Notes: generated by a model not told the origin, from the sequence alone. 64,000 bases of DNA from Angiostrongylus vasorum (GCA_018806985.1 JADANN010000364.1:5635001-5699000), one strand, 5' to 3'; shown: positions 21,912 through 33,942, counted from the first letter of the stretch. A program made the numbers and translations.

Positions 21912-23241
21912 TATTTAGCGTTGTACGGCGAGGATACAATACTGACGTGTTTATCAGGTGCACCCAAGGTCGTTAAGTATTGAACCCAACATTCCTCGCC
22001 TTCGTAAAGTTACAAATGAAATACGAATTTCAAAGCGTTTATCTACTAGATGAAGGAGTTTATCTATTAATGAAGGATTCGTAGCCATTGTAGAATTTAG
22101 CTAGAATTTTTAATTATTTAGAATTTTTAGTCTCAGACGAAGAACGGGTATATTTGGAAAATGATTTTAAACATGAGAAATCATAACAAGTTTCCGAAAT
22201 ACTATACTGAGATATCGGTGAGTGACTGCCGCGGGATGAATTCTCTGCCAGGAAGCAATCAGTAGCGGAAACAAGGGATTTCCAACAATGCCTTAGGAGA
22301 CACTAGCTTTGAGGGCAAACGACTGCAGCACTGTGAAAAGATTTTTAAACTTTTAAGAAACACGGGAATGCCAGGTGAAGATGACTGTTCTCTCAGGATT
22401 TAATCGACTATGTCTTTCTCATGGATGATATTGAGAAACGGGTGACAGTCATGCATTGTTACAGAAATCGAGCAAAATATGACAGATGCTGGTAATGAGG
22501 TAGAGGCGGCGGAGAGCGGGTGAGACGTGGGAAAAGGAGTGACTGACAATTCTGGTAAAAGGGTTATACTTAGCGGCATAGTTACCAAGGCCATGAGAAT
22601 TGGACTGAAAAATACAGCGCAAAACGAACATTCTAAGATATTAAGAACGGAAAGAAGGCGGGAACGAGACCCAACATTTCAGTGTATACACAATCCGTAC
22701 TTGGATGGCGAAATGTCCGACGACTGATGCCATTAACATCAAAGTGAGGAGAATTCATCTCTCACACGGGACGGAATAGCAGGTTTTCACCTGCAGCTTA
22801 GCAAAAACTCTACTATTCCACCTAGGCGGTTCTATACAGTGGAAAAGATGTCGAGATCACTTCAGCCCTGTGATGAAGAAACAACTGGTTGCTTTTTGGG
22901 TCATGTTTCTATTTATCCCCTGCGCTAGTACTATCTCTCTTCTTTAACAATATTTATACGAGTAGAGTGATTACTTCAAAAATAACATTGGAACTGGATA
23001 CAAATGCATTTAAATGTACTCAAATAATGCACTAAAACTTACAAAAAGTTCTCAGCATAAAATCTCAAGTATAGCGGAAGCTTTTGCACAAAGTTTACAA
23101 AAAGTTTGCAGCTTTTGTAAAAAAATTTACACTAGCGAACTTGAGAAATTCTTAAACGTCCATCTTTCTGCCTAAATAATAAACTATGCTTCTTTCAAAT
23201 GTCTCTTTTGCTTTCGTATTATGATGTTTAATCAACCCCCT
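21912..23241. other. Unassigned stretch
   Basis: No supportable gene. An acceptor CCCAACATTTCAG ending at 22682 leads into 14 open codons and a TGA at 22725-22727 (ending in an acidic MSDD), which could be a terminal micro-exon but has no partner. Confidence 0.25.
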
Positions 23242-23537
23242 AGGGCGCATGTGGCGCAGTGGTCGAAGGAGCACTGCAACACACGCGTGAAATCGATCCC
23301 CGCACCCATGGCCCATTAAGCCTTCCATCCCTCCGGCGCCGGCAAATTGGTGTCAGACTTGTCTGGGAGGATAGCAGCATTCGCTCGATACATCGCTCGG
23401 TCGCCGTGAGTCATTGTGAAGGTCACATATACATTCATTCATCTCCAAACGATGCTTAATGAAGTCGAATGCATGGCGCACCTCTCAGGGATTGATCGAC
23501 GCCGAGATCTTTATCCTTTATCCTTTTATAATCAACC
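23242..23537 (+). repeat. tRNA-derived SINE, family A
   Basis: A box GTGGCGCAGTGGTCGAAGG at 23251 and B box AAATCGATCCCCG at 23290, full body, and end GATTGATCGACGCCGAG plus TTTATCCTTTATCC tail. One of the most complete copies. Confidence 0.85.
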
Positions 23538-24479
23538 CCTATTCATTTTTAGAAATTGAAAATTTTAATTCGAAATCAAAAAAAGTTCATTTGTCATTCG
23601 ACAGCCGCGTGCACATCTTTCAGCGATGTTCTCCTCATTTTTTGAATCAAATTTAAGTCGGACAGCATGAACAGTATGGAAAATTGGTAGTTTCGGCCAA
23701 AAAAATAATCTTTCTTTCGATTTTAAGAATGGCCCACATTATTTCATACTAAGCGACATTAAAAATGAAACAATCAAAATCATCATGTTTTTTTCTCGTC
23801 AAAAAAGAGGCGTGCTCCCATTGAATTCAGCGCTATAAAATTCCAGACGTTCGCGACAGTAGTATTTTGAATAGAGAAGTGCTTGGACCAAGGAGCGATG
23901 AGGTTCCCGCCGCACCGCTTGCGGATGACAGCTCGTGGTTATTCGTCCATTAATTGGCGTTACTTGGTTGCGAACTAACTGCTGAATTGGTTTCATACAA
24001 TAATATAGCGACAGGCCCCAGAACCTTCTCGACGTTTCCGAAGTGCACTCAATGCATAACTTTTCATAGTGAAGGTACATTTTTTTAAAACAAACCAGTA
24101 TAAAAGTTTCCGCCTAACTCAATATTTGGTTCCAGTCCTTGAGCACATTTGTTGACTTGCCTTGTAGGATGTTCATAAAAGTAGCGAATAAATAACAACG
24201 TCCAAAGTAACGTATAGATGTTAAGAGCAAATTTTGCTGTTAAGGTTTCAAGTTCATTTTAGGAACCTTTTTTATTTTGTAAAAAATGTTTACTAATTCG
24301 AAGTGTTCGATTTTTTCAATTTCCTAAGATTTCGGTCCACTTAACCAATTCGTAACGATGCCGTCTTTGTTTTTTGAAAACTGGAAAGAAATTTCGATAA
24401 CCAGAGCAATTTAAGAGTTGAGAACTTCACAAACGTTGAGAACAGATAGTGAAATAACAGGGCTACTAACCCGACTTTC
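23538..24479. other. Unassigned stretch
   Basis: AT-rich. A GC-richer part at 23800-24080 holds a 93-codon minus-strand open frame without recognisable motifs. No repeat family assigned. Confidence 0.3.
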
Positions 24480-25400
24480 TCTTAACGTTGGCGTGAATGA
24501 TCTCTTGATAATCGTGAATGATCGTAACCGTGAACGAATAAATTTCTTTCGATTGTTCAGTTTACGCAAAGTTGTTATACACCTTTTATTTGGCTAGCGT
24601 TTCAATCTCCTCCCAACGGTTTAATACCCCATCGTGGCTGAAAGGTGTGCCTGGGTCCCGGGCCGCGATGTACAGCGGTGGATTCATCCTCCCGGCAGAG
24701 TCTCCCATGCTGAAGAGTCCGGCGTTTCCATTAGGAAGCCTAGCTAAGAGGAAACCAATACTAGGATCCACCACCGTCCTGGTCTCAAATTAGTCGCATG
24801 GTGGGAAATCTGCCTCTGATCACAAGGGCTGCTGTGGTGGCAACGACCTGGGGCAGACTTTGACCAGGGTGACCTCGGTATTCCAGGGAACCATAATGGC
24901 TAAGCATCGTGGCTGGGAGGTGGGTCTCGGAAAAAAATGGAGATTATGCAGGCGCTCGTACATTCAGGGGATGATGAGCCATCCAAGTATACAAGTAAAT
25001 AAGCGACGTTTCAATCCAAAGAAATTTATTGATTATTCACGCCAAGGTTAAGTGAAAGTAGGTTTAGCAACAGTATTATTTTGATATGTACCAGCTATTC
25101 TAGCACCGTCCGCTGCAGGATGGATTGTCTGTTGAAGAACAAGTTATTTACAGTGGACGATCAGTACAATCAACAACCATCCTGCATAAAGGAGTACTGC
25201 TGAGTGGGACTAGTTCATTTTGAGTGGCGCCCCATTGAAGAAGATTCGACTTGAAACGACGACGAAGACGCCACATCGAGAAGACGAACGACTGTGGACA
25301 TCGGCTCGGATCACCGGCTCTGATGAAGACGAAGACTTCGAAAGGTTGGCGGATTAAAACTCATATAGTAATCCCGTGTAAGTAGAACAATTCAAAGAAA
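24480..25400. repeat. Family D composite with a nested family C insertion
   Basis: Minus-oriented D sequence runs from TTAACGTTGGCGTGAATGA (24483) to GGCTAGCGTTTCAATCT (about 24608); a D end in the opposite sense follows the C copy (GACGTTTCAATCCAAAGAA to CGCCAAGGTTAA, 25010-25055). A plus-oriented D body runs on to 25400, with CTGATGA at 25320-25326 and GAAA at 25340-25343. Confidence 0.55.
24604..25005 (+). repeat. Repeat family C, complete copy
   Basis: Starts CTCCCAACGGTTTAATACCC, passes through the GATCCACCACCGTCCTGGT and CTGGGGCAGACTTTG blocks, and ends with GATTATGCAGG and a CCAAGTATACAAGTA tail. It aligns end to end with the copies at 45111 and (inverted) 49145. No open reading frame. 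Confidence 0.75.
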
Positions 25401-25667
25401 CCTAGTGCAGAGAACAGATTCCGCTCTACCAGTCTAGTGTTGCATATAATTACTCTGAAACATTGTTTTTTTGACTTTCATAATTAGAATCAAAACATAT
25501 AAGGAAAATTGGTAAAGTACACAATATTTGAAATATTATGGGCGGATAGCACAAATCATTGAAATGCTAGAAATAACAAATATTTGAAGCTAACTCTTTT
25601 GTTTTCGGTGTATGAACTGTTACCTTGGCGCAAGATTTAATATGTATTCCTTAATTGAGAAGCTTGA

Positions 25668-26008
25668 GGCGAGTAGCACAGCGGTAGTGATGTCCGTCAT
25701 CACGAACATAGTGCTAGTTCAATTCCGCTCAGGGCCAACCAAGCCTCTCATCCCTCCGGGGTCGGGAAATTAGGAATGGACTTGTCTGAGAAAAAAACCA
25801 CTCTCTGCAATCCAATTGGAAACCCTTCAGCCCGTCTATTTCGGGACTTCAGGGATAATTTCCCGACCAGCATTCTATGACATTCAAGATGAAATGAAAA
25901 TCTTCAAACAGCAATCGAATGGACAATGGATGCGAGGAAACGAATCGAGTATGAGAAGTGCTGCGATCCGCACAGTAGACGTGAAGACGGGTCATATAAA
26001 ATAAGAAA
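25668..26008 (+). repeat. tRNA-derived SINE, family B
   Basis: A box GTAGCACAGCGGTAGTG at 25674 and B box AGTTCAATTCCGC at 25714, then TCATCCCTCCGGGGTCGGGA, ATTCTATGACATTCAAGATG and an end AGTAGACGTGAAGACGGGTC followed by an A-rich tail. Seven related copies occur in the window. Confidence 0.8.
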
Positions 26009-26226
26009 AAAAATTAAAATTATAAACAATATGGTAGAAATCTAGTATTTCTATAACAAGGATTGCGTAGTAGTAAACCCGTAAGCACGAAACATTTTTC
26101 TGGGAGATAATCTCGTCCTAGTTGGCGAGGTTCCTCTTGTTCAATCGCTTCACTATCCTTTATATAAGCATTGTTTTTGTTTATTTTGGTGGCTCTAAAG
26201 GAACAGAATCTAGTCATAGTTTTCAG

Positions 26227-26489
26227 TTAGTCAGGGCCCATTCTGAGACGAAATGTGGTTGTTTAAAATTGAAATATTCACCCAATTCCTACCACGTATG
26301 AGTTCTAGATGACCCGTGTCGTCGGATTGCCAGCGGCAAATTGATGTTGGGCTTCGTGAACAATTCAGTGAAGGAAATAAGGATAAGAGAAGAAGCACAT
26401 TAAATTCTCGAGTGACTCGAAGCACTGATGGATCCGTCGACGAAAGACACGATAGTGGGCACTTATCCGTGCCGTCGATGGGATTATAA
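26227..26489 (+). CDS. Last two exons of an unidentified plus-strand gene
   Basis: A TAGTTTTCAG acceptor (ending at 26226) opens an exon of 69 bases to 26295, followed by donor GTATGAG, a 38-base intron and acceptor GGATTGCCAG (ending 26333). The second exon runs 52 codons to TAA at 26487-26489. The two join in phase 0. The combined 74 residues begin with a Cys-Gly-Cys cluster (ETKCGCLKLKY), then a charged Ser/Thr-rich tail with RRSTLNSR and ERHDSGH, the sort of sequence seen in cytoplasmic tails of membrane receptors, though that is only a resemblance. An AATAAA hexamer lies 94 bases after the stop. The intron is unusually short. Upstream exons were not found; SINEs occupy the preceding DNA. 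Confidence 0.4.
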
Positions 26490-26582
26490 GGCTCAGAATC
26501 ACCAATAGGGCAAAAAAGGTGCTCGGTGGGAAGCAACAACTACTAATGAGATAGAATGGGCCATATGGTACCAAAGAAACCA

Positions 26583-26588
26583 AATAAA
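26583..26588 (+). terminator. Candidate poly(A) signal
   Basis: AATAAA, 94 bases downstream of the TAA at 26489, suitably placed to end the plus-strand gene whose last exons lie at 26227-26489. Confidence 0.4.
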
Positions 26589-26669
26589 TGAGCTCCTGAT
26601 AGAAAATTGAAGTATTGCGGGGTAAAGGAGAACTACGGAATAGCTAAAAAAACAACAGAAACGAAGGTA

Positions 26670-27010
26670 GCACAGTGAGACTGATGATGCTCATCAGCAG
26701 CACGGTGCTGATTTGAGCCCATCAGGGGGCTCACCAAGTCTCTCATACCTCCGGGCTAAGATTTTGGTACAAGCTTTATCAGGAAAAAGTTCACCCTGTA
26801 CAATCCAAGTGGGAACGTTCTAGGCCACCTATCTCAGGAGTCCAGGGAAAAAATCGACTCGACCAGCATTGTACGACATTCATACAGAAGAGAAAAATCG
26901 TCAAGTAGCAGCCGAACTAACACGCAAAAGTTGGAAGAACTTCATGGATGATGGAAGAGAGGAAACGGATGGAATGTAATAAGACGTGGGTGTTTCCGCA
27001 CAGTAGATAT
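26670..27010 (+). repeat. tRNA-derived SINE, family B, diverged copy
   Basis: A box-like GTAGCACAGTGAGACTG and B box-like GATTTGAGCCC, then TCTCATACCTCCGGGCTAAG, GACCAGCATTGTACGACATT and an end GTAGATATGAAAGATGGGTA, parallel to the copy at 25668. Confidence 0.7.
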
Positions 27011-28259
27011 GAAAGATGGGTAGTGTCGCGTATAGGTTTTGCCATTCGGAGTATCAGTGACATTCTTTTAGGAAAGCTAAGTTTCAAACGGTATCAGGAA
27101 CTACAGAACGCATGCAAACATCTCCAGAGCAAGCCAGAAGAATTTATGAAGACCGTTACGCTACTTGTGGCAAAAAATGTTGGCATAAGAAAAAATTCGC
27201 ACATCTTCCTAGAAATAGACTTTTAGATGAGAGCCCCTTGTTAACGTTTTGAAATAAAATGGCGTGAGCCATTGAAAAAATTTGAAAGAAAATTATTCCT
27301 AGAAAGAAGCACTACTTCTACTAATGAGCTTGCGAAAAGTACCAGTAATGATTCCAGTAACCAGTAATGGAAGTAAATGGAGATTCCGTTTTGACGTGGA
27401 AATGTCAAAAAGGAAAAGAATAAAAAGTAAAAGCGGTGTTATCCTGAAAAGCTTCACATTAAAAAAAGGGGCTTGAATTCGTTACAGTAGTGAAATCGCC
27501 ATTTAAAATTAAAAAAAGCACTTCAGGACAATATTATCAAAACTGAGATTTCAATACAAGGTGCGTAGCTTTTCTGAAATAGGGATAGCTTCAGCTCATG
27601 ATTCCTTGACAGGAAGGCCTGGTCTCAGGAGACAGACTAACGTCAATATTGAGCACAGTGTGTGTTCTATTTAACCAGATAAATATATTAACTGGTAAAA
27701 GGGGATTTTTTCAAAACCTTAACCCTTCTGGTTTTTCAACATCGACGATTTTGACCACAGAAATCATTTGAATCCTGATCGGAGTTGCTCTACCACTGGG
27801 CCGGAAATATAGTACCGTATGTCATTTTTCAAACATAAGCACAGAACGATCTTGGCACTACCGATCATATGAAATTCATTCCAGATTACTTCGAAAAATC
27901 CATTACGCAATAAAGCCTAGATATTGAAAGAAGAATGCGACAGAGATCAGTACTATCAACAGTTTGAGGAGCAAACAGAAACCTCAGCCAGCCATAAAAT
28001 ACCAGATTAACTCGTATCCAAAGGTGTAATGTGTTCATGAAGAACACTTTTTAAGTTACCCTAGCCGATTCAGTGAATGTATGGCTGCGGAATGTGCAAT
28101 GGCAAGAAGTTGATGGGATTCTCAAAGCAGCGGTCTGAGAGGTAAAGAGAAGCTGTTCTTTAGAGTTACGAATACAGGACAAGAAAGAAGAAAATGCCAG
28201 ATGTTTGTGTCACCACTGAATGACTCACTGTTTGTCACTAGAAAATAAAACAGTAGTGA
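27011..28259. other. Unassigned stretch with possible relic coding
   Basis: No supportable gene. Plus-strand segment 27920-28010 translates as KEECDRDQYYQQFEEQTET and is coiled-coil-like; 27780-27830 on the minus strand has a tRNA-like A box (CCCAGTGGTAGAGCAACTC). Confidence 0.3.
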
Positions 28260-28640
28260 AAAAAAACAAACAAAGAAGTCACTTTTCGTTCAAGAAACAT
28301 GTCGGCAACGAAAAATTTCATAGATGGCTCGAAGATGAGCAGAATATGACGAAGTTTTCGGAAACCTTTCATAAAATAACTTGTTAAGAGCTTGAGAGCT
28401 CAAAAGACAACCTGCAGCAACGGTGGCGAACACAGCCTGACCTAAGCAATAACACTTTAGCAGACTATCATCCGAACTGACAGGCAACTATGAAAGGAAG
28501 TGCATTCACTTTTATGACAAATTGGAAGTGGAACGATGTCGTTTTCACTTGCTGTTCCTCATGTCATTCATAATCACCTATATAGCAGCCCTCGACGAAC
28601 TTCCAGATGACATGACTTATCTTATACTGAAGTAAGTAGT
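28260..28640 (+). pseudogene. Possible decayed coiled-coil coding fragment
   Basis: One plus-strand frame from about 28266 to 28560 reads as charged helix-like sequence (NEKFHRWLEDEQNMTKF, then ELESSKDNLQQRW) with one TAA and one TGA. From an acceptor-like CGAACTGACAG (ending about 28483) a second frame is open for some 50 codons to a good donor AA|GTAAGT at about 28632, ending in LDELPDDMTYLIL. The two frames conflict, so either there was a frameshift or only one is real. Confidence 0.3.
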
Positions 28641-29826
28641 AAGGTTTCGTGAACTAACTACGTTTAGTTGAGTGGATATCGTGAAGTTCAAACTGAATGT
28701 GTTCAACATGCACAGAATCCTTGAAGATCTGACGAGGTAGAGCAATTAATGTAGAGATATTCCACTGCAACAGCTATTCCAACAAACATTGAGCGACATA
28801 GTGATTTCTATGTCAGACCTTGACCCGTTTTTCTTTTTCTTTTATCTCGATTTAAATATAATATTTTCACAAGGGTTGCTGACCCATGATTCAGACTATA
28901 TTTTCCGTTAATATCAGCCAAATAGATGAATAGTTCTTCTTGGAACTAACTGCAACATGAAAGATCGAGTTTCAAAAACGTAACTTCTCGTTTTTCCCAT
29001 CCCCCATTGTGTAGGACCTTTACTCCTGGGAGCCAAATCAAGATAAATTGTGGCTATTTATGGGAAAAATGTCACACAGAGTCAACGAAGTCGACAACAG
29101 AACGAGAATTAATCCCATTCATGGATCTGGAAGACCACAGTATTCCGTATTACCAAACAAAGCTTTGATAAATAGAGTTTAGAGCTCATAAAAGAGTAAA
29201 AGAGATTGAGACATTCTACTTTTCATCCAAGCACATAACGTAGGTGGTATACATCTACCATAGAAGAAGTGCTACTGCAAATTGCATTAAAACCATAAGT
29301 TTGACATGTCAAGAATTCTCTAGGAGACTGGTGATTAAATGGTGAAAGACTGAGAAGAATAGATACGATTTTTTAGTTAGAGATTTTTAATATTTCTCTT
29401 TGTCTTTGAAAACACAGTGATCAATTCAAAGCTATTAAATTAAATGATAACTAAAACCGCCTTATCAAAAGAGTGGACCGTGGAAGAAACGAGCCGTAAC
29501 CTATTGCCTGTCTTGAAAACTCATCGAGTAACACTATTTATCCTGCTAAAACGTTACAATAGAATGCGGTGGGAAAAAAAACGAAAGAAAGTGAGATTCA
29601 CATTAGAAGGTCAGGTGTTATTCGTTTGGAACCCAACTGCTGTAAATCTAAGTAGTGAAATGACTACAGTGTTCAAGACCAAAATATTGTCACTCATTTT
29701 CTAAACCCCTGCTTAACGATTACTCAAACACTCGATAGAAAGAACGGATATTGACACTTATCATACCATAGGTGCTTAGGTTCCTATAAAGTTTCATTCC
29801 ATCACTAAACTAATGTTATGATTCAC
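28641..29826. other. Unassigned stretch
   Basis: AT-rich; an 86-codon plus-strand open frame at 29444-29704 has no recognisable motif. Downstream exons of the minus-strand gene at 29827-30183 should lie here but none was convincing. Confidence 0.3.
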
Positions 29827-30183
29827 CTGACTAGTCGTCTGGCGTTGCTCAGGTTGCAAAAGAAATCTTTGGCCGATCGCCGTTGATATCGGCCCTGCCT
29901 GCGAATAATGCCCTTGGGAGACTCGACGTCTGATTCCATCGCGTTGTCGTTTTTCGTCCAACAGACTGATGAACCGTCGTCAGTACGTAAACGTAGTTCT
30001 TCAGAAGCTTGTGTGTCAACGGAATGAAATAATAGGGCAGTGATCGGGGGTGCGTGTGGATTGCCGCTCGCGTTCTTCCGTCGACGGACCGGCCCGCCTT
30101 CGGCCTGCGATCTCACCTACACCCGGCATCTTTCGCGATGCACTTGCCCAGTCAGCTCGTTGTGACAAATTCGACAAACTCAT
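29827..30183 (-). CDS. First two exons of an unidentified minus-strand gene
   Basis: The GC content rises sharply here. Exon 1 starts at the ATG at 30183 (a stop lies two codons upstream) and runs 22 codons (MSLSNLSQRADWASASRKMP...) to donor GTGAGA at 30116. Exon 2 starts near 30007 or 29998; both acceptors keep frame. It ends at CAG|GTGAAT (29826). Its translation is acidic then basic: TDDGSSVCWTKND, ESDVESPKGIIRRQGRYQRR, DFFCNLSNARRLVR. The SPKGIIRR stretch resembles the GILK-type phosphatase-binding motif of NUAK kinases, a weak similarity only. The acceptor lacks a strong pyrimidine tract, and the rest of the gene was not found, so it may be broken or continue after a long intron. Confidence 0.4.
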
Positions 30184-30189
30184 GCGTCA

Positions 30190-33100
30190 TTCACATTTAC
30201 TCACAATCACCTAGTGAAACCCGAAACATAAGCTGCACGGTGTTTGACGTCTAGATGAGATTTCCTGTTCAAGTAAATACGATACTCTGAAAAAAAACTA
30301 TGTCCGGGTGCTTTAGTGGAGAGCGCCAGCATCCCGATGTCCCGTTTTACGCATGCAAAGTAAGGACTCAAACCATTCTAAAATAGTCTTGAGAATGAGG
30401 TGGCGCTCTGAAACAATGGCTATAAAAAAAAGATTTTCAACCATAAACAATTCTAACTGAATCATATCTTTAAAGTGAAGCTGATCTTCTACTGGAATTG
30501 GTATCCCACAAGGGCGAGATCGTAAATCGTTGGTCGATAATATATAACTACTGAGTGGGACTATTAGATAGAAACCAAGCAAGTTCATTTCAGTAAAAGA
30601 ATATCAGAAGATCAGCGGTCAAAGAACTGCTTAGAAATGCAGCGCTTTCAGCAAAACAGGTTCAGCGAGAAGCATGAAGTGATGTTGCCTCGTAAATAAC
30701 GCCAAGGTACCCATCGTATTCTCAGAAAGCAGAAAAAAAGATTGCCTGCTGATTGAGCGCTTGATCGGCTAAAGGAAGTCCCTGTAAGCGGGAAAAAAAA
30801 ACGGAATGGCTTCATATTCTTATCTTTTTAACTGCGAACACCTCCAAAACCATTACTTTACCAGGCAATGTGAAACCGTTCAGTTTATCGTTCTCAACTT
30901 CCACCACTATACATAAATTGATGCCTAGCAGACAAAGCGGGTAGCTGCCTTTGCAGTAGAGCCGGCGGAACCATAAAAGGGAACTTACCAAAATCACTGG
31001 GAGATAAAATAAATTGGAAGAATTGCTGAATGTGTAAGGCGGTTTTTTTAAGAATTAGTAAAGGAAATCAATAGGAATGCTCGAAATTGCCCATAAAAAC
31101 GGAAATGATTCCCTACGGCATCCCAAAAAAGAGGGTTTTCGTCAGTATCTTGCCAAGTTCTGCTGCACTCTGAATCATTTGACGAGGTCGGGTTCGGCTA
31201 GTGTCAATAGCAACGAAGTCAGTTCCAGTAATTCCGGATGTTAATCAATTAAGCCCACGCAGTGATGTATCTATGGAGCAGCAAACGGCTAAGGAAAAGT
31301 TCTTGAGTGAATTTCCACGGAATTACTATGAAAGAAAGAACACAATTCGTAAGAATCAGAAGAATAGTAACTCTGGTTTACTTCATCGTTGGTGGCAACA
31401 AGTGATGCGGAAATTCCACAATGTCGAACTATGAAATACAATGGGCGTTCGTTGCTCAGAAACACCAGCCAAGTTCCGAAGCAGTCCAATATTTGATTTC
31501 GAAAGCATGTCAGAGAACTATGGATTGCCAGGGTACAGAAAGAAGCTCAATCAAAACGTGAGGAGTCTCTTTCTCATTCAAAGCAGTTGGCGACTATCTG
31601 TGATAACAATGTTGAGAAACTCCAGCACTACGATCTAAAAATTCGAGCAAAGATACCGGCCCAATGGACAATATATACTGAGCAGATGTTATTTGTTCAC
31701 TAGCGTTAGCTGTTCATGAAAACGGATCATCTATGTAGGTGCAGTCTCCAACGTAATTATGTAAGTCCGAAAACAGAAGTTAAGACATAACTGAATTTCG
31801 AGCTTGAGTTTCGTTTTCATTCGTAGACAGATGACATCAAAAGAGCATGCTGGTTTACTCAAAGATAAACCGCAGTCGATTTATTCGTCATTCCATAGCA
31901 GGCACACCTCGACGGCATAACAACATCGGCTGAAGAAAATTCTGAGTCATCCTCATTTTGCGAAAACGCGAACTACCACTGATTAACTCGTAATCTTTTC
32001 TGACAGGATGTTGTTGAAGACATAATTTAACAATTTTCCAAATAGAAAACGCCTTGAAAACAAAAATTTAGTTATAAGTGAAGAGAAACACTAATTAATT
32101 TGACGAGACGAAACGGCGAATTCAACGAGAAGAAATTGCTTCGGTCCATGTGCAGTACTCATCTAGCGTAGTGATGGCGTCATTTCTGTGCAGGAAATCT
32201 ACCGTCCACACGGACCATTAAAGTCGTCTCAATACGCTCATTTTTTTTCTTCTCATTCTCTCTCATACTTTTTAGTGACTCTGCTCCCGAGACTTCCAAG
32301 ACGATGGATCAGACCTTAACGTTATTGTTCATGATCAAATCGATAGCGGTTGTTGCTATGAGTGCCCTACGCTTTACTGCTGGTGACAGACATGTTGTCA
32401 AGTGCGAGAGTTGCTCAGTGTGAGCTCACCAATCAACGTTCGGTACATCGCCACCAACTTTCGGATATCAACTCGAATTACTCCATCAACTACATTAGCA
32501 TTTGATTAAATTAACGATAAAGAATTTTGAGAATCGACTTCGATTTAACCTCGGTATGAGTAATCAGTAATATTTTGTTCTATTCAAAAGCTTACACGAG
32601 TTGTTCCAAACTTTCTACTCCCTCCGAAAATGAAAAATCAGAGATAAATAAGAAGACGAATTGAGAGCTCTAAGATTTTTTTTTCTCAACTATTAAAACG
32701 ATTCTCAGATACGTTGAAACTTCTTGAGTCCTAGGATCGGCTATCTTTTAACCTCGGCGGTGGTCAATAATCTGTTGTTTTCTCGTTTTCTTAAGTTTTT
32801 AAGTCAATGAGATAATTTGGAAAAGCATAGAAATCCTTAGGAATTATGGACTGATTCTTATAAAACTCAAGTAACTGAAGTAGCGGAACCGCCCACGAAC
32901 TGGTTTTCGTTGAAGAACGGCGTCATAAAAGAAGAATTTGGACAGCTTCTTTGTAACTAAGAGAACTGAATCCGTCAAACATTCGGTGACTCCTGGTCAT
33001 GAAGCTCTGGTTCTCAAAGAGCTTGAACATATTAGGAGAAGTAATGCAACTATGATGTAATGTGTATGTCTTGAGAGGAATAAGCGGATGTGGTAAAGGG

Positions 33101-33320
33101 AAAGATCTAAAATGGTTGAGACCATCGTGACAACTCAGTAGCGAGGCTAGTGGCGTTATTTCTAAAAGAAACGCTCTGACAACGGCATCAATTCGCGAAA
33201 ACTAAGAATGTAGATACTGGTTTTGGTAAATTAGATTAAGATACACCTTCAGTTCAGCAAGCCATTTATAGGTCAGATATGGTATTGAATGTGGTTCTGC
33301 TCTCTATATCTCTTATTCCA
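30190..33320. other. Unassigned stretch with possible relic coding
   Basis: No supportable gene. Plus-strand segments at 31201-31434 (open, polar) and 31520-31690 (KEAQSKREESLSHSKQL, coiled-coil-like) and 32880-33060 read as protein in part but shift frame. Family D ends occur at 32545-32620 and 32745-32800 (TTAACCTCGG...). Confidence 0.3.
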
Positions 33321-33376
33321 CGTATCAGGCATCGAACAACGTCGTTTCATCCTTCGTACACGACTCTGCTATCAGA

Positions 33377-33463
33377 ATGACCCACAATCGAGGGCTGGGA
33401 TTATCACTTGTCATCCTCCTGGCTAGTGAAGTCATCGTATTAGTACAATGTAACAGCAACTGC
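33377..33463 (+). CDS. Signal-peptide first exon of a small secreted protein
   Basis: ATG at 33377 starts 29 codons: a short basic N-region (MTHNRG), a hydrophobic core LGLSLVILLASEVIVLVQ and then Cys-Asn-Ser-Asn-Cys, a textbook cleavable signal peptide. The exon ends at a strong donor TGC|GTGAGTGG (33463/33464). A TTCCACGTATCAG acceptor about 45 bases upstream of the ATG could be a trans-splice site. Downstream, acceptor TTTCTTCTCAAATCTCAG (ending 33942) opens 32 in-phase codons rich in Arg/Lys with two Cys to a TAG at 34039-34041, giving a possible 61-residue cationic peptide. An alternative continuation is the open frame at 34385-34708. Function unknown. Confidence 0.4.
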
Positions 33464-33942
33464 GTGAGTGGAAACTGAAAGATTTTTGATGCTGTTAATG
33501 GAAAGAACTGAGTTCAGCCAAGAATCGAGGCTTTTCTGGAATGACAATTTATCCGCATTGCCTTCTTTATGGATAGAGCATCCATAGAGATAGTAAGATT
33601 CAAGAAATATTTTTTCGTTAGAGGCATTTCATCTTACTAGCGAAAAGAATTCGCTTATGAGTATTTCTGGTGGGCCATTGTTGTATGGAATAACTGCTGT
33701 TGGATGAGCACGGTGTGGAATTAGAATTATAACAGATTATGATAAGATACACCTATCAAGCAAGGTGAAGCCGCAGACCAAACCAATAGGAAACCAGAAC
33801 TACTGAGCCCTGCGATATTGTCGGATCCCAAATTCATTTCCATTTCTTGAAACAAATTCTACAAAGAATCCTTGGAAGCAGGTTCCGGTTGCTAAAGTAT
33901 GTTTGGTGTTAATGACTGTTTTACTTTCTTCTCAAATCTCAG

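Noticed and set aside
28484..28632. HORMA-domain exon ending LDELPDDMTYLIL at a GTAAGT donor
   Set aside because: The resemblance to HORMA proteins is limited to one short stretch, and the next exon does not carry the expected continuation; kept only as a possible relic.
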